Part shown: piece by piece, positions 44,301 through 56,400 of the stretch
Numbering within the stretch: position 1 is the first letter of the stretch
Layout: every line of letters starts with the position of its first letter
Assembly (NCBI GenBank): GCA_907165135.1
Contig: OU015569.1
Span: forward strand, 10,664,501-10,728,500
Direction: 5' to 3'
DNA length: 64,000 bases
From: Oikopleura dioica
Lineage: Eukaryota; Chordata; Appendicularia; Copelata; Oikopleuridae
Position numbers and translations under genes: made by a program
The notes under the pieces: model-generated
Told to the model about the DNA's origin: nothing
The model's database searches: none
What the model saw: the letters and a program-made list of their open reading frames with translations, nothing else

Positions 44301-46387
44301 TCATCGATTTCAATCTTGGAACCGAAATCGAAGAAGGTTTCGGGATCGCAAACGGCCTCGCTAGAACTGCATTCTGGACATGTTCCGGTGGTCTCAGGAC
44401 ATTGGGCGATTGCGGGACAGGTGTCGTAAAACCAAGTATCGTCGTCAGGAAAGCTCGTCTCAATATTAGCGTCCACTGACCAGAATTTTTCATCTTTGAG
44501 TGTGATCGTCTTCTCTTCATGTTTAAGATTGTCGCCATCAACAGCAAGATACTGAAGCTTGGTAAGGGGCCATGCGCCGGGAGCGAAAAGAACTTCGTGC
44601 GACTCGAGAACCATGTCACTTCCGTAGTTGTGAAGATTCAAACATCGGTCGATAGGACTCAGCTGCTCAAGCTCTAATTCAGAAAGGAGGAAGTCATTCT
44701 CGACGAATGTGATTGTGAATTCTCGAGGGTCGACGTTGTAATTGTGGCTGATTTCCTCGTTGATTTTGATCGAATTCGGCCAGGCGTAGATAGCAACACA
44801 AGCGCCAGCATCATTTCGAACCCAGAGTCGGACGTTTACCTGATAAAATTTAGAAAAGAGATTTGAGTAGATAATTATACCTTTCGCGTGTCCTTTTTCT
44901 GAATCAGTTCTGCCGGGTATCTACGAGTCTTGAGCGCTTTGAAAGAGATGATTTTTCCAACAAGAGATGAATCCGCTACATCGCGCGATAAGTAGTTGCT
45001 TGGGAAAAGAACTGGGACGAGAGTGAAGCCGGAATCGACTTCTTCAAAACAACCAATCTTGTCATTATCGGCCTCGTAGGCGAAGCCAGTTGGACAATCG
45101 GGTTCGGCCGTGCTCCTCCTTTTACGCAAGCGAATTTCAGCGGTTGCAGCACAGCATTCCACGTGAACAGGATGTGTCTCGCATGGAGTTGATCCTTCGA
45201 GTTCTAAGATTTTAAAAATTTGAACAACGATTTCTATTTGATCTTTACCGTCATCATATCGGCAGCCTCCAAAGCAAGTCTTAGTTTCAAGCAAATCACC
45301 AGGACATTTCTCCTTCCAGTCAGAATTCAAGTCCTTAAAAAATTGATATATCTATTAACATAAAGTATTTCGTACCCGATTCTCACAAACTCGAGTTCTA
45401 GTTTTTGTTCCATCGAGTTCGCCGGATGAGTATTCAGGTAGGACGCAGTCTCCCCATTCTCCCCAGTTTGACCATCGCGCGGGCTGTGGTGTTATTTGAA
45501 AGACTTCTTGGACCTTGGTAACTCCATTTTCCTCGAACGAGAATTTGAGCTTAAAAAATGTTTTTATAACTTGATTTATAATTCAGTAGTACCTTGAAGA
45601 TATAGAGCGTGCCCATATCTGACTCGATCCTTTCGCGAGCGCTAAACTGGGTCCAAGTTTTGGAAATTCGGATCACGTCTCCTCCGCCTTCGACAGCAAT
45701 GTTTTCAAATCCAGGAGTTGGATCGGTCAAGGGATCTTGCGCTAGAACCTGTTCAGCAGGGGTTGAAAGCCACGTCGGATTTCTGTGGAAACAAGGAGGA
45801 CTGACACAAGGGTAAGAGTATTCGCCAACGAATGTCTGATCCGTGTGAAAGAAGCCTTCCTGTGGTTCGGGGCAAGAACACGAAACTGCTGCCTGGAAGA
45901 TTTTGCCCGATATTTGAAGGTCAAGAACGAGTTCGACTAGTGTCAACTTCAGTCCTCCAGCTTCGATCTAAACAAACTGAACAAAGAACCTCATGTTTTT
46001 AATAAATACCTCTTGAAGCTTGTTATCAACGTAAACGACCCCGCAACTTGGCTTGACAGTGCTAGTGATGACCAGATACGTTTTACTAGCTTCATCAACA
46101 ACTTCAATCGATCCACAATCCGAAAAGCGCTCTCCTAACTTGGCCTTTTGAAGCTGCGTCAAACCGTACGGGAAATAACTTGCGGGAGCCTAAAAAGCGT
46201 TTATTACCTGAATTTACGGAAGAGGATTATTAATTACCTTCAACTTGACGGTTCCTTCGTCTGCGCACTCGCAGGTTGAAATTTCGAAGAAATTGCCAGC
46301 AGACCCATCTCCGGCGGGATAGGTCATTTTAGAGCACTCTCCGGAGGGAGAGAGCATCAGAAGAATGAGTATCATCAATCTTTGCAT
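41349..46387 (-). CDS. ZP-domain transmembrane protein with TSP1-like segments
   Basis: A large secreted/transmembrane protein, about ten exons. Starts MQRLMILILLMLSPSGEC, a signal peptide (ATG 46385-46387). Cysteine-rich modules follow. A thrombospondin-1-like segment WSNWGEWGDC...TRTRVC lies at about 45420-45480, and a second, WSEWSECDKSTCLRERTR, at about 44040-44095. Paired-Cys repeats (CPECSSSEAVC, CQDSPPTCDW) separate them. The last third looks like a zona-pellucida region: a Cys-spaced beta-rich part, then a furin-type site NRRKRSVE, a transmembrane helix ITAAIMFLTSMVGTLMYFF and a cytoplasmic tail to the stop at 41349. The combination suggests a filament- or matrix-forming protein. The ZP assignment rests on architecture, not on strong motif identity. 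Introns are short except one of about 410 nt (42956-43366). Confidence 0.7.
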
Positions 46388-47077
46388 TTTTGCCAATTTC
46401 TTGCATTTGCTTTTTAAAAATATTATTCAAGAATGTTCAAATGACTTTTCTCTCTAGCTGAGTTTAATTCGAAAAAAATTAAAAAGCAGTTCCTGAAGCG
46501 AGCAGAACTAGGCGACTGAGCAACCAGTCGGTCGAAAACTTTCATAATGAGAGCGCGCAGCTGCGAAATTTTCGCTAATCTTTCCATAAAAGGAAATTTG
46601 AGAAAATAAAAAATACGAAAATATTTTTGGGTAATGCGGGTTTTCTTTTTGTTTTTGCCGTTAAAAGTTATAAGTCTATTTTTTGATAAATAATAACATC
46701 TTCGCGATATAAATTTAAGTGATTTTAATTTAAACTGACATGATGTCAATTTGTTACAGCGTCGATTTGAAATACAAATTGGAACTCTTCCTTCATTCTT
46801 TCGAAAGTCCATTTAAAGAATTAAAAATAAAAAGCTTTGACGCATTAAACGCTGTTAATCAAGCTCAACAATTTTGGTCTATTATTTATAAACTATTAAC
46901 CTTTTCGTCGCAAAAGTACGAGATACAGTACTAATTCAAAGACTTCTTTCAATGCCCGACAGATTGCCATAAATTAAATACTAAGGCTAGATGTAGTGCT
47001 GAATCTGAAAAGACTTTTATTTTTATATACCAGTATAATTTATTTATATGAATGAAATGAGAAGGCACGGAGAGTTC
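46388..47077. other. Intergenic, no gene seen
   Basis: AT-rich. It is upstream of the ZP gene (its promoter) and downstream of the next minus-strand gene. Short open frames on both strands show no domains. Confidence 0.4.
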
Positions 47078-48290
47078 ACTTCTCCTCTTCAATTTTTTCG
47101 CCGACGAGGCTGCGCAGTCGCTCGAGCTCACGAAGTCGTTGCGAATTGAGCAGGGGTTGCGTGTCTTCGATGCCAAGCAGCGAATTTCGTCGCTTCTTCA
47201 GGCCAATATCGGCGTGGGTCACCTTCGCGTTGGCGATGTACTTGAGGGTGCAGCCGTGCACCACCATTGTGGCCAGCGCGGTTGTGATCAGGCTGAAGTT
47301 GATGCATTCGGCTGGCTTTGAAATGTCCGCTTTTGACTGAAAATCGTTTTTTAAACTTTTAAAAAGGGTAAATTAGCTACCAAAATTCGAATAGAAACAG
47401 CACCCTGGACAACGCCCATTCCGATGCCAGACATGATAATCCGCAGTGTCAGCTTTCCTAAAGCCGGATTCTGAATTGTCGGAAGTGTCCACGCAACGAC
47501 AAATATTGTGTACCAACCGCTAAAATACCGGATAATCTGGGCTACATTAAAATAAAACGTCGCATTTGGCAGTTCTTATATGATAATGCGCAATCTATAA
47601 TTCAGAAAAAAGGGTGATTATATTTGAAAAATAAGAAAGTCCGTATTTATACGATTAAAAAATAAGGTAGACTCTTATCGTTCATAATTAGATCAGTAGT
47701 CATTTTAATGGAAAAGTAAGGTGCTTACCTCATAATGCCGACCCCGTAATCTTTATAATTCGTTGCTCCCTTGGATTGCTCGACTTTTAGATGGGTTTAG
47801 CAGCTGTCGAATTAGAGTCTTGCTTGATTAACTTGTATTACAGGCGCTTCAGTGATTAGTAACTCAAAAGAGCAACTACATGTAACTCATCATAAAGCTT
47901 TTAGCATGCATAAGTAAACCCTTGCCCAATGCTCCGCTATTGTTGCTTATCGAGACTGTAGCTAATGTCATTCCAGCTGTTACTAACAGGATCGCCGCCT
48001 TTGGCACGCTCCCCCGAGACTTCGTGGTTTCCTCTTGGACGCGGAAAATGCGATAATAAGAGCAGCCCAGAGCTACTGTACTTGTAAAGAACATGATCAA
48101 GTACAGAAGACGCGCTTCGACAGATCTGTTGAATCGTCGGTGTTCCCAGTCGATCACAGAGTCCTGAAAACGCATCAAGTTTGATCCTCTTTTTTTTCGA
48201 AAGACAAACCCATGAGTTGATCTTGCCGCCAAGTTCCCACTCATCCCAAATCGCCCGCGGAGCCCATCCGTTGAGATGAACTTGAACCAT
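47078..48290 (-). CDS. Multi-pass membrane protein, unrecognised
   Basis: Starts MVQVHLNGWAPRAIWDEWEL at 48288-48290. A 46-nt intron then joins INSW to DSVIDWEHRRFNRSVEARLL. Hydrophobic helices follow (LLYLIMFFTSTVALGCSYY, KAAILLVTAGMTLATVSI), and after one or two unresolved exons at about 47550-47870 come GWYTIFVVAWTLPTI, IMSGIGMGVVQGAVSI and INFSLITTALATMVVHG. The C-terminus is cytoplasmic-looking and charged: LRELERLRSLVGEKIEEEK, stop at 47078-47080. Five or six membrane passes are likely. I cannot name the family. One middle exon (EQSKGATNYKDYGVGIM near 47745-47800) is plausible, but its joins do not both keep frame. Confidence 0.55.
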
Positions 48291-48422
48291 TATATTGAAG
48301 ACCGAGAACGCTAAATGGATGATCTTGCTTGAGCTTTACTCGTTAATTAAAATTGCATCCAAAAGTGGATCTAGCACGGAGTTTCACCTGCTGAGACGGC
48401 TAGGGGAAGGTCCACTTTCCAT

Positions 48423-48955
48423 TTATCCTTGAAAAGGCGGCTGAGAATAAGATGCACTAAGCTCATGAACGTCCACACTCCAGCGGTCCAATAAGCTTAA
48501 TGGATTTTTGTCAATGAACTTGGCCTCCTTGAATTTTTGCGGTAGAAATGCGGCCTTACCTTTTATAACCAAAAGATTTCCCTTTTCAGGAACGACTGTA
48601 AAATGGTCTGGAAGGTCGTACTCTTCATTATTGTGGACGGCATTTTTAAACTCTTTCCACATTTTTGTATACTCAAAGTCGGGTTGTCGATGTTTTTGCA
48701 AGTTCTTGAAGCTTATTAAATTTAAAATCTGCTGATCCTATAAGAGTCCTCTTAAATTTTGAACCCCAAGTTAAACCCTAACTTGAAATAATAATTGAAT
48801 CGATGAAAAAAGTCTCTTGAAGATGACATGTTGTATTTTTCTCTTACTTCGGCGACATCATACTCCATCGTGAAACTGTTGACAACGGCGTTGGACGAGA
48901 TGGCGATGATGCCAACGATGATGTCGAGCAAGTCATTGCTGATTGAAGTGATCAT
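48423..48955 (-). CDS. Small single-pass membrane protein, unrecognised
   Basis: Two exons: MITSISNDLLDIIVGIIAIS to YDVAE (48850-48955), then ILNLISFKNLQKHRQPDFEY to the C-terminus QPPFQG with stop at 48423. The intron is GTAAGAG...GATCAGCAG, and the join keeps frame (about 126 residues). One hydrophobic helix near the N-terminus, then a charged soluble part. It lies just upstream of, and on the same strand as, the preceding membrane-protein gene. No family recognised. Confidence 0.5.
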
Positions 48956-50450
48956 TGAAGTGATATTCTTGCTTTTTTATATTTGTTTATCTTAAAGTCT
49001 CAAAATACGAGATTCAAAGCGGATAGACAGAACCAGAAGTTTTTAAGGCTCGCAAGGGTGATCAACCGCGGCCTGACAACGCTAAAAATAGTAGATTTTA
49101 GACGATTAAACTCAAAAATAGAAAGAAACGAGTTGCACAGGCTTAAACTATTTCCCGGATGATTCTTATGTAAGATAAAGCCTTCTCGATTAAAAATAAT
49201 TAATAGCTTAAAAATTATGTCTAAAAACGTCTCCAATCAATTTTCGCGTAGTAGAAATTTATTCTGTCTGAAAAAATCTTGGAAAACTACGAAATTTATA
49301 CGATGAGTCGGATTTTTAGCGCAATAATTCTCATAGATTACGCTCTTTCCTTTTAAAATGATGCGAAAATGATTGAAATTCTGATTGCCTCGACGATAGA
49401 TAATCTATCAAAATTTTAAAAATTTTAAAAATTTTTAAAAAATAGATTCAAGGAGTGCTACTGTTTTTCATTCAAGGAGCAGGCTGTTGAAACAAATGTC
49501 CAGAATTTAAACAGGAGGCTCACGTGTTCTTTACTGATAACACTTTCTAAATGCATAATTGAGAATTTAAAAACGGCACCAGCATATACCTACTTTTCTT
49601 CATCGCTGACAGCTGTGTTGATTAGGGGAGGGCGCCGCTAGTTGCTGGACAGTAGCTGGATAAAAGGAGACCGAAATAACATGGTATATTCATTAGTCGT
49701 GCACATTTTTTTCGCTTGACCCTTTGCGGCTAAATTTAAGCGCAGAGAGTTTCAGAAAGAAACTTTACCACTCAAGAGGATGGAGATTTTACGGTAAACA
49801 TTCAATTTCGATTGATTTTTGATGATTTTAGAGTTATTTTCATTTTTGTCCTGCAAACTGAAGCTTTTTCTTTTATCCGGCCATTCAATGCAAAAAGTTT
49901 TATTGGTGAGTTCCTAAACATTTCGCACTGAAAATTGCTGAGCGAGATTAAAATAAATATTTTTTTATTAATATTTTATGTATGAAATACTTACAATTTA
50001 TATGCCTGTAATGCTGAAAGTAATAATTTTCAGCTAAACGATCTGAAAATGGAGGAACATGGGAGTCCAACACGCCCTGGCTAAAAGATTCTTTACACTC
50101 TATGCCCGGCGCAAGTCCGATCTGGTCCGATTACATGTACTAATTGTTGGAATTTGAAAAACCATCGGATCTAAAAATATTTTTTTTCTGTGGCAAGAAG
50201 ATTAAGAAAATACTGTGCCAAATAATAAACTTATTTTTTAACTTCGTAAGTTGAGTTGATTGTTTGCAGAATCAGAGAGCTAGGAAAGCATTTTCGAGCA
50301 AAGCAGTTCAAGAGTATTCTATAACGCCGATTTATCATATAAGCGTAAGATATATTTGTGCTCCGCGTTTAATGACTTCGCACCGTTACGAGTAAAACTC
50401 AAAATGCACCACAATTTGGCTTCATTCAAAATATCGCCTAGATAAGGCAG
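48956..50450. other. Intergenic 1.5 kb between divergent genes
   Basis: AT-rich with homopolymer and AAAATTTTAAAA-type tracts (about 49400-49440). It must contain the promoter of the cubilin gene and that of the 48423-48955 gene. I saw no domain-bearing frame and no inverted-repeat element. Confidence 0.45.
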
Positions 50451-53400
50451 ATGATCTTGTTTTTCATTTTATATTGCGGCTCGGGCGCTGCCGCAGATGA
50501 TAATCCAAAAATATTGAGCAGAGATGGAAGGTATGATCTCGTCATCGTTTAATATTTGATCATACTTTTTGAAATCATCGATACTTACTAGTAGGTCAGT
50601 AACAGCTAGTAACTAATCCTTCAGTTTACAATTTCTTGCTGGCACGGGGAAAAATATTTCATTTTCTGCTGGTGAGGGAGCCTCAGTTTGGGTTGGCGAA
50701 GAAGACATTATCTCCGCTCTTGACGATTTTCGTCGAGTTGAGCAAAGCGTGAACTCCTTGAAACAGAAGCTAGAAACTGATAATTGCGGCAACAACCCCT
50801 GCTACAATGGAGCTGCGTGTGTCTCTGTCTATGAAGGCTACTACTGCGATTGTCCAAGTTACTACACCGGGAGAACATGCAGAGAAGATTATAACGAATG
50901 TGCGGATTCTGTTATGGCTGAAAAACTCTGTCTGAACGGTGGCACGTGCGAAAACCAAACTCCTGGTTATTCCTGCGCATGCACAGCAGAATACGACGGC
51001 AGTCAATGCGAACGCGCCTTCGACGATTGTGCCGATGATTTGACGAAGTGTGACAAGGGAATTTGCGCGGATGGAATAAGAAGCCAGGCGGATGTTGCCA
51101 ATTTCACATGTATCTGCAACGCGGGCTGGCAAAAGACTGACGACGGCATTTGCTCGGCAGATATCAATGAATGTTTGAGCTCACCATGCTCTGTTGGTGT
51201 GCAGTGCTACAACACACCAGGCAGCTTCTTTTGCGGCCCCTGTCCTCACGGATATCAAGGTAAGTTTGAATATTTTTGATGTTTATTCGCACTTTTTTGC
51301 ACAGAATTTAATAAGGGCGTTGTAAATTCGAACTGTGTTCAAGTTCCAGTAATCGTACTTGAGATCGTCGCACATGCGGCAATACTTAGTCTGGCTAGCA
51401 AGAGCACAAGAAAAGAGCAAAATCAAGACGATTGCTTTTTGAATCGTAACCTTCATCAGAAAGGGAAAAAACTCAGATAGCCATCCTCCGATCAAGCAAC
51501 TGTATTTGAAAAGAATACCAGTGCATGATATTATGGCGATTCCAAGAGCCTCTTATGATACACTGACAAAATCTATAATTTATTCTTATTTACGTAACAA
51601 AAATCGATCATCATCTTATCTTCAGGCAATGGCTTGCGATGTGATGATCTGAACGAATGCCTTACCAACAATGGTGGATGTTCTACGTCTCCACTTGTCC
51701 AATGTATCAATACAGTCGGTTCCTTTTCTTGCGGTCCTTGTCCACCTGGTTATACTGGCGATGGCTTCACTTGTGATCCGACGTCTCCTTGTATGGTCCA
51801 AAATGGCGGCTGCTACCCCGACGCGACCTGTACGCCCGCTCCTGAACTCGGGCTCAACGGAGTCACTTGCGACTGTCCACCCGGGTACTACGGTAATGGT
51901 TTCGGACCAGAGGGCTGTCAGCCTTTGCCACCCTGCGCAGAGACTTGTCAAAATGGTCTTTGTTTCATGAACGAAGTGTGTGTCTGTTTCGAAGGATGGA
52001 CGGGTCTATCCTGCGATGTAAATATCAATGATCAAATTTGCGAGTCTAGACCCTGTGCTAATGGAGGTCAATGTAGATCCAGTGAGCTTGAATGGTGGTG
52101 CGAATGCCCTGCTGGATGGGTCGGTGAAACTTGCGAGGGACAAGCAAACGAATGTGGCGGAACATACACTGTCAACTCTGGCAACATTGGATATCCCCTC
52201 TCTTCTGGCAATTATCCACACAATGCTGAATGCCTCTGGACTATCCAAGTCAACAGAGGAGTAGGAGTGCATTTCCACTTTGATCAATTCTCTCTTGAAG
52301 GGCCTTACCCCTCGTGTCCTTTTGACGGACTTAGAATTTATGACGGACCAAGTGTCGAGTACGGACAGCTTCTTGGAGTTTGGTGCGGAGATAATGCCCC
52401 TGTGGATGTATTTTCTTGCTCGAACTACGCCTTGCTAGATTTTTACTCTGATTCATCTGTGAACGCTGGAGGCTTCCGAGTTCTTTTTGAGCAATATGAT
52501 CTAACCGGTGAGGATTGCGGTTGCGGTGGCGCATTCATCGACGTCGAAAGTGGTACCTTATCATCACCAAACTATCCTTTGGGTTATCCGACCATGGCGG
52601 AATGTTTCTGGACAATTTCTGTTCAACCTGGGTTTGTGTTGAGCCTTGCTTTTGATGCCGTGCAGCTGGAAGTAACGACAAATTGTATGAACGATTGGGT
52701 GGAAATTCGCGATGGCCTGTTGCCATACGATCCTGTTTTGGCGAAAGTCTGCAGTTACGATCAAGTCCCATCCAATTTGATAACTTCTGGTCCAGCAGCA
52801 CATGTGCATTTCCATTCCGACGATAATCAAGCTGAAGATGAGCAGGGATTTGCAATGTATTGGACAAGAATAAGTGATCCTGACAACTGTGGTGGTGTGC
52901 TTACCGATGGCGCAGGTAGTATTATGTCTCCGGGATATCCACAAACCTATGGAGTGGGCCACACTTGCTATTGGACTATTGTTGGAGTTCCAGGTGATCA
53001 GATGGCACTTCAGTTCACAGATATCGATATTGAAAACAGCGCGAATTGCCAATTTGATTACGTTGAGATCTTTGATGGGCCAGCTGAAGACTCGCCTACT
53101 TTAGGAAGATTCTGCGGATTGACTATTCCAAGCGAGCTTGTCACATCTCAATATCAAATGTTTGTCGCTTTTGTCACCGACGACAGTATTCATGGCCGTG
53201 GATTCTCTGCCGATTACTACACAAAATGTGGCGGTACTTATACTCAGAACAACACTTATATCAGCAGCCCTGGTTTCCCGGGAGTTTACGATCACGAAGT
53301 CGACTGCATTTATAATATCATTGCTCCAGAGGATTTCGTTATTACTCTGACATTCAATTATTTTGACGTGGAAGGCATCGATAATGGCGGTAATAACATT

Positions 53401-56400
53401 TGCTTCTTCGATTGGGTGGAAGTTAGAGATGGAAATACGGCGACATCGCCAGTTCTCGGCCGCTTTTGCGGTCCTCAAACACCGGAACCACTTCAATCAA
53501 CCGGGCAGTACATGTACATTAATTTCAAAACCGATGCTTCTCTCAGCGGTGATGGCTGGCAAGCAGTTGCGACCTTTGACGATCTAGGGACTGGTGGTTG
53601 TGGCGGTGTTTTCACAGCTGAAACTGGTCAAATCTCCTCTCCTGGGCATCCGAATCCCTATCCTCATGGTGCCAACTGCACGTGGTATATAAACGCGCCT
53701 TCTGGAGACGTCGTTCAGCTAGAGTTCAACAGTTTCTCATTGGAAGCTGCAACTGACTGCCGATGGGACTATGTGGCTGTTCATGACGGCATGCATCCGA
53801 CAGACGATAACGAGATTGCCAAGTATTGTGGCAATGACATCCCTTCGCGACAATACTCGACTCAAAATCACATGGTCGTCAGATTCGTCAGTGACAATTC
53901 AATCCAGGGTTCGGTATTTTGAATTCGCAAAATTATTCGTTTTTCATTTGAATTTCTATTTATTCGTTTACGAATATTCTCTAATGAGCGAATATGCAAA
54001 ACGAATGAAAACGAATTCTCTCGGCGAATTTTTCAGAAATTCAGCGAATTTCTCAAATATTCGCTTTGCCGCGCGCTCTGATTGGTCGGGCTTTGACGTT
54101 GCGCAGCCTATAATTTTATTTTCACCGCCCAAATAACCTTATAGCTCGCGGGCGCCACCCTTTTCTCGCCCGCGGCCCTGGAGTTCAGCCAATCCAGGGC
54201 TGTACGCTCAATTTCGAGCGAATATTCGCCCGAATAGGCGATTCGCGAACAATCGCTCATTCGCTTAAGAAAAGAGCATATTCGCTGCGTGTATTGGCGA
54301 ATTTTTCGACGAATTCAAAATACCGAACCCTGATTCAATCGCCAGCATCGGCTTTCAGGCTACATACACACTTCTGAACGCTACTCAGCAATGTGGAGGA
54401 ACTATTGACTCTCCATCAGGCGAGCTAGTTACTCCTGGATTTATCTCAGAGAGCAATTATCCGACTTCACGAGATTGTACCTGGCTGATTAATGCTCCAG
54501 CGCAGCAGCAGATTTATGCCCAGTTCAATTATTTCCAGCTCGAAGGTGGTGCAAATTGTCCTTACGATTACGTTGAGCTGCGAAACGGCGAGTACGAGGA
54601 TTCATCACTTATTGGCAGATTCTGCGGCTCTGTCTATCCACCTAATATCACCACGACTCACAACCATCTCCGAGTCCATTTTTACTCCGATTCGTCGGTC
54701 ACTTATCGCGGTTTCCGCATGGCATACGATGCTACAATCGACGGTTGCGGCGGAGACATCGTCGCTTCTATTGGAGATCTTCACTCTCCAAACTATCCAT
54801 TTGCATACAACCACGCCGCCGACTGCTTGTATCATATCACAACTTCTGCCGGAGCAAGAATCAATTTCAATTTCATCGATTTCGATTTAGAAGCAGCAAG
54901 CTGCAGATACGATTGGGTCCAGATCTTTGACGGCCCTACGCAGGCGTACAATCCGCTCAGGAAACGTGCTCAATTTATTGAAAAACATAAATTTCTATTT
55001 ATATTCGAAACATTATTTAAACTCAGCTGCCATTATTCGTGGGTCTATTAAGAAAATAATTATTGTAATTGATAAATTTATTATCACCAAATTACGTTTA
55101 AAATTTATTTTGCAAACATAAATTAATTCTTCGATTATAATTCATAATGAAGTAAGTTTGTTATGAACATGTCTCCAAGCGATCGTCTTTGTGGAACTGG
55201 ACTACCGGATCAACTCATGTCAACTCAAAATCAAGCAACTGTAGAATTCCGAACAGATGCCAGCGTCTCTGGACGAGGTTGGCGGCTTCACTTCGATACG
55301 ACTAACAACAATACCATTGGATGGCCGTTTAATGGTTACATCGAGTCGCCAAACTATCCCTTTGACTATCCAGATAATACAACATACGAGTGGAGAATCT
55401 ACGCGCCAGTTGGAGCCACAATCACGTTATATTTCAACGCGTTCTCTATTCACAACATCGCAACAATCGGCTACTGCTCTGGAGACAGATTGGAGGTCTA
55501 CGAAGGAGATCAGCGAGATAATGACAGCAGAATAGCAATTCTTTGCGGCGCACAACAGCCACAAGCAATCACTTCTACTGGCCAGTCACTTCTTTTACGA
55601 TTTAAGTCCAACGAGCTTTATTCATCAAGCGGATTTAGAATCAATTACGTTATCGACGCTTGCACCGAGGAGCGATCGGCAGTAAACGGACCAGGAACCA
55701 TTCAAATCAGTAAAAATGAGCCATCGCAATGCTACTACAGGATTTCTTCTGAACCAGGCACCAAGATTCAATTGCGTCTCACAGCCATGCAGGTCGCTAA
55801 TACTGCTTGTGAAGCGTCTAGCCTCCGTGTCTACAATGGCGATTTGCCTGTTAGTGACTTTCAGCTCTTAGAAATCTGTGGAAACCCAAGTCTGCCGAAA
55901 CAAACTCAGAGTACTGGATCTGAAATGATTGTCGTATTTACGACAGATTCTGGAAGTAACTCTATGAGTGCTGTTTATCAATCTCTTGCTGGTGGATGCG
56001 GTGCGCATTACATCAAAGAAGAGGGAACTTTCACAAGTCCTAACTATCCAAATACTTACCCGCACAATTCTGACTGTGAATGGCTGATCGATACATCAGA
56101 AGGAAACACTGTCAATCTCTACTTTACCGATTTCCATCTCGAAGGCTCTGGCTCTTTCTGCTACTTTGATTACGTTCGAGTTTATGATGGTGCAAACAAT
56201 ACTGCTCCTCTGTTGGGAACATACTGTGGTAACTACAGTCCCGAACCAGTTCGAGGAACGAGCAATGAAATGTTTGTTCATTTCCAATCCGACTCAAGCA
56301 TCAGCTACGGAGGATTTTCTGCTTCTTTCAACACAGAAACTTGTGGCGAAATCGTACAAGCTGATGAAGGGGCTGGCTCCATTTCATCAAGCAATTATCC

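Noticed and set aside
46740-46934. 64-aa plus-strand frame in AT-rich spacer
   Set aside because: No domain, no splice support, codons typical of AT-rich chance frames.
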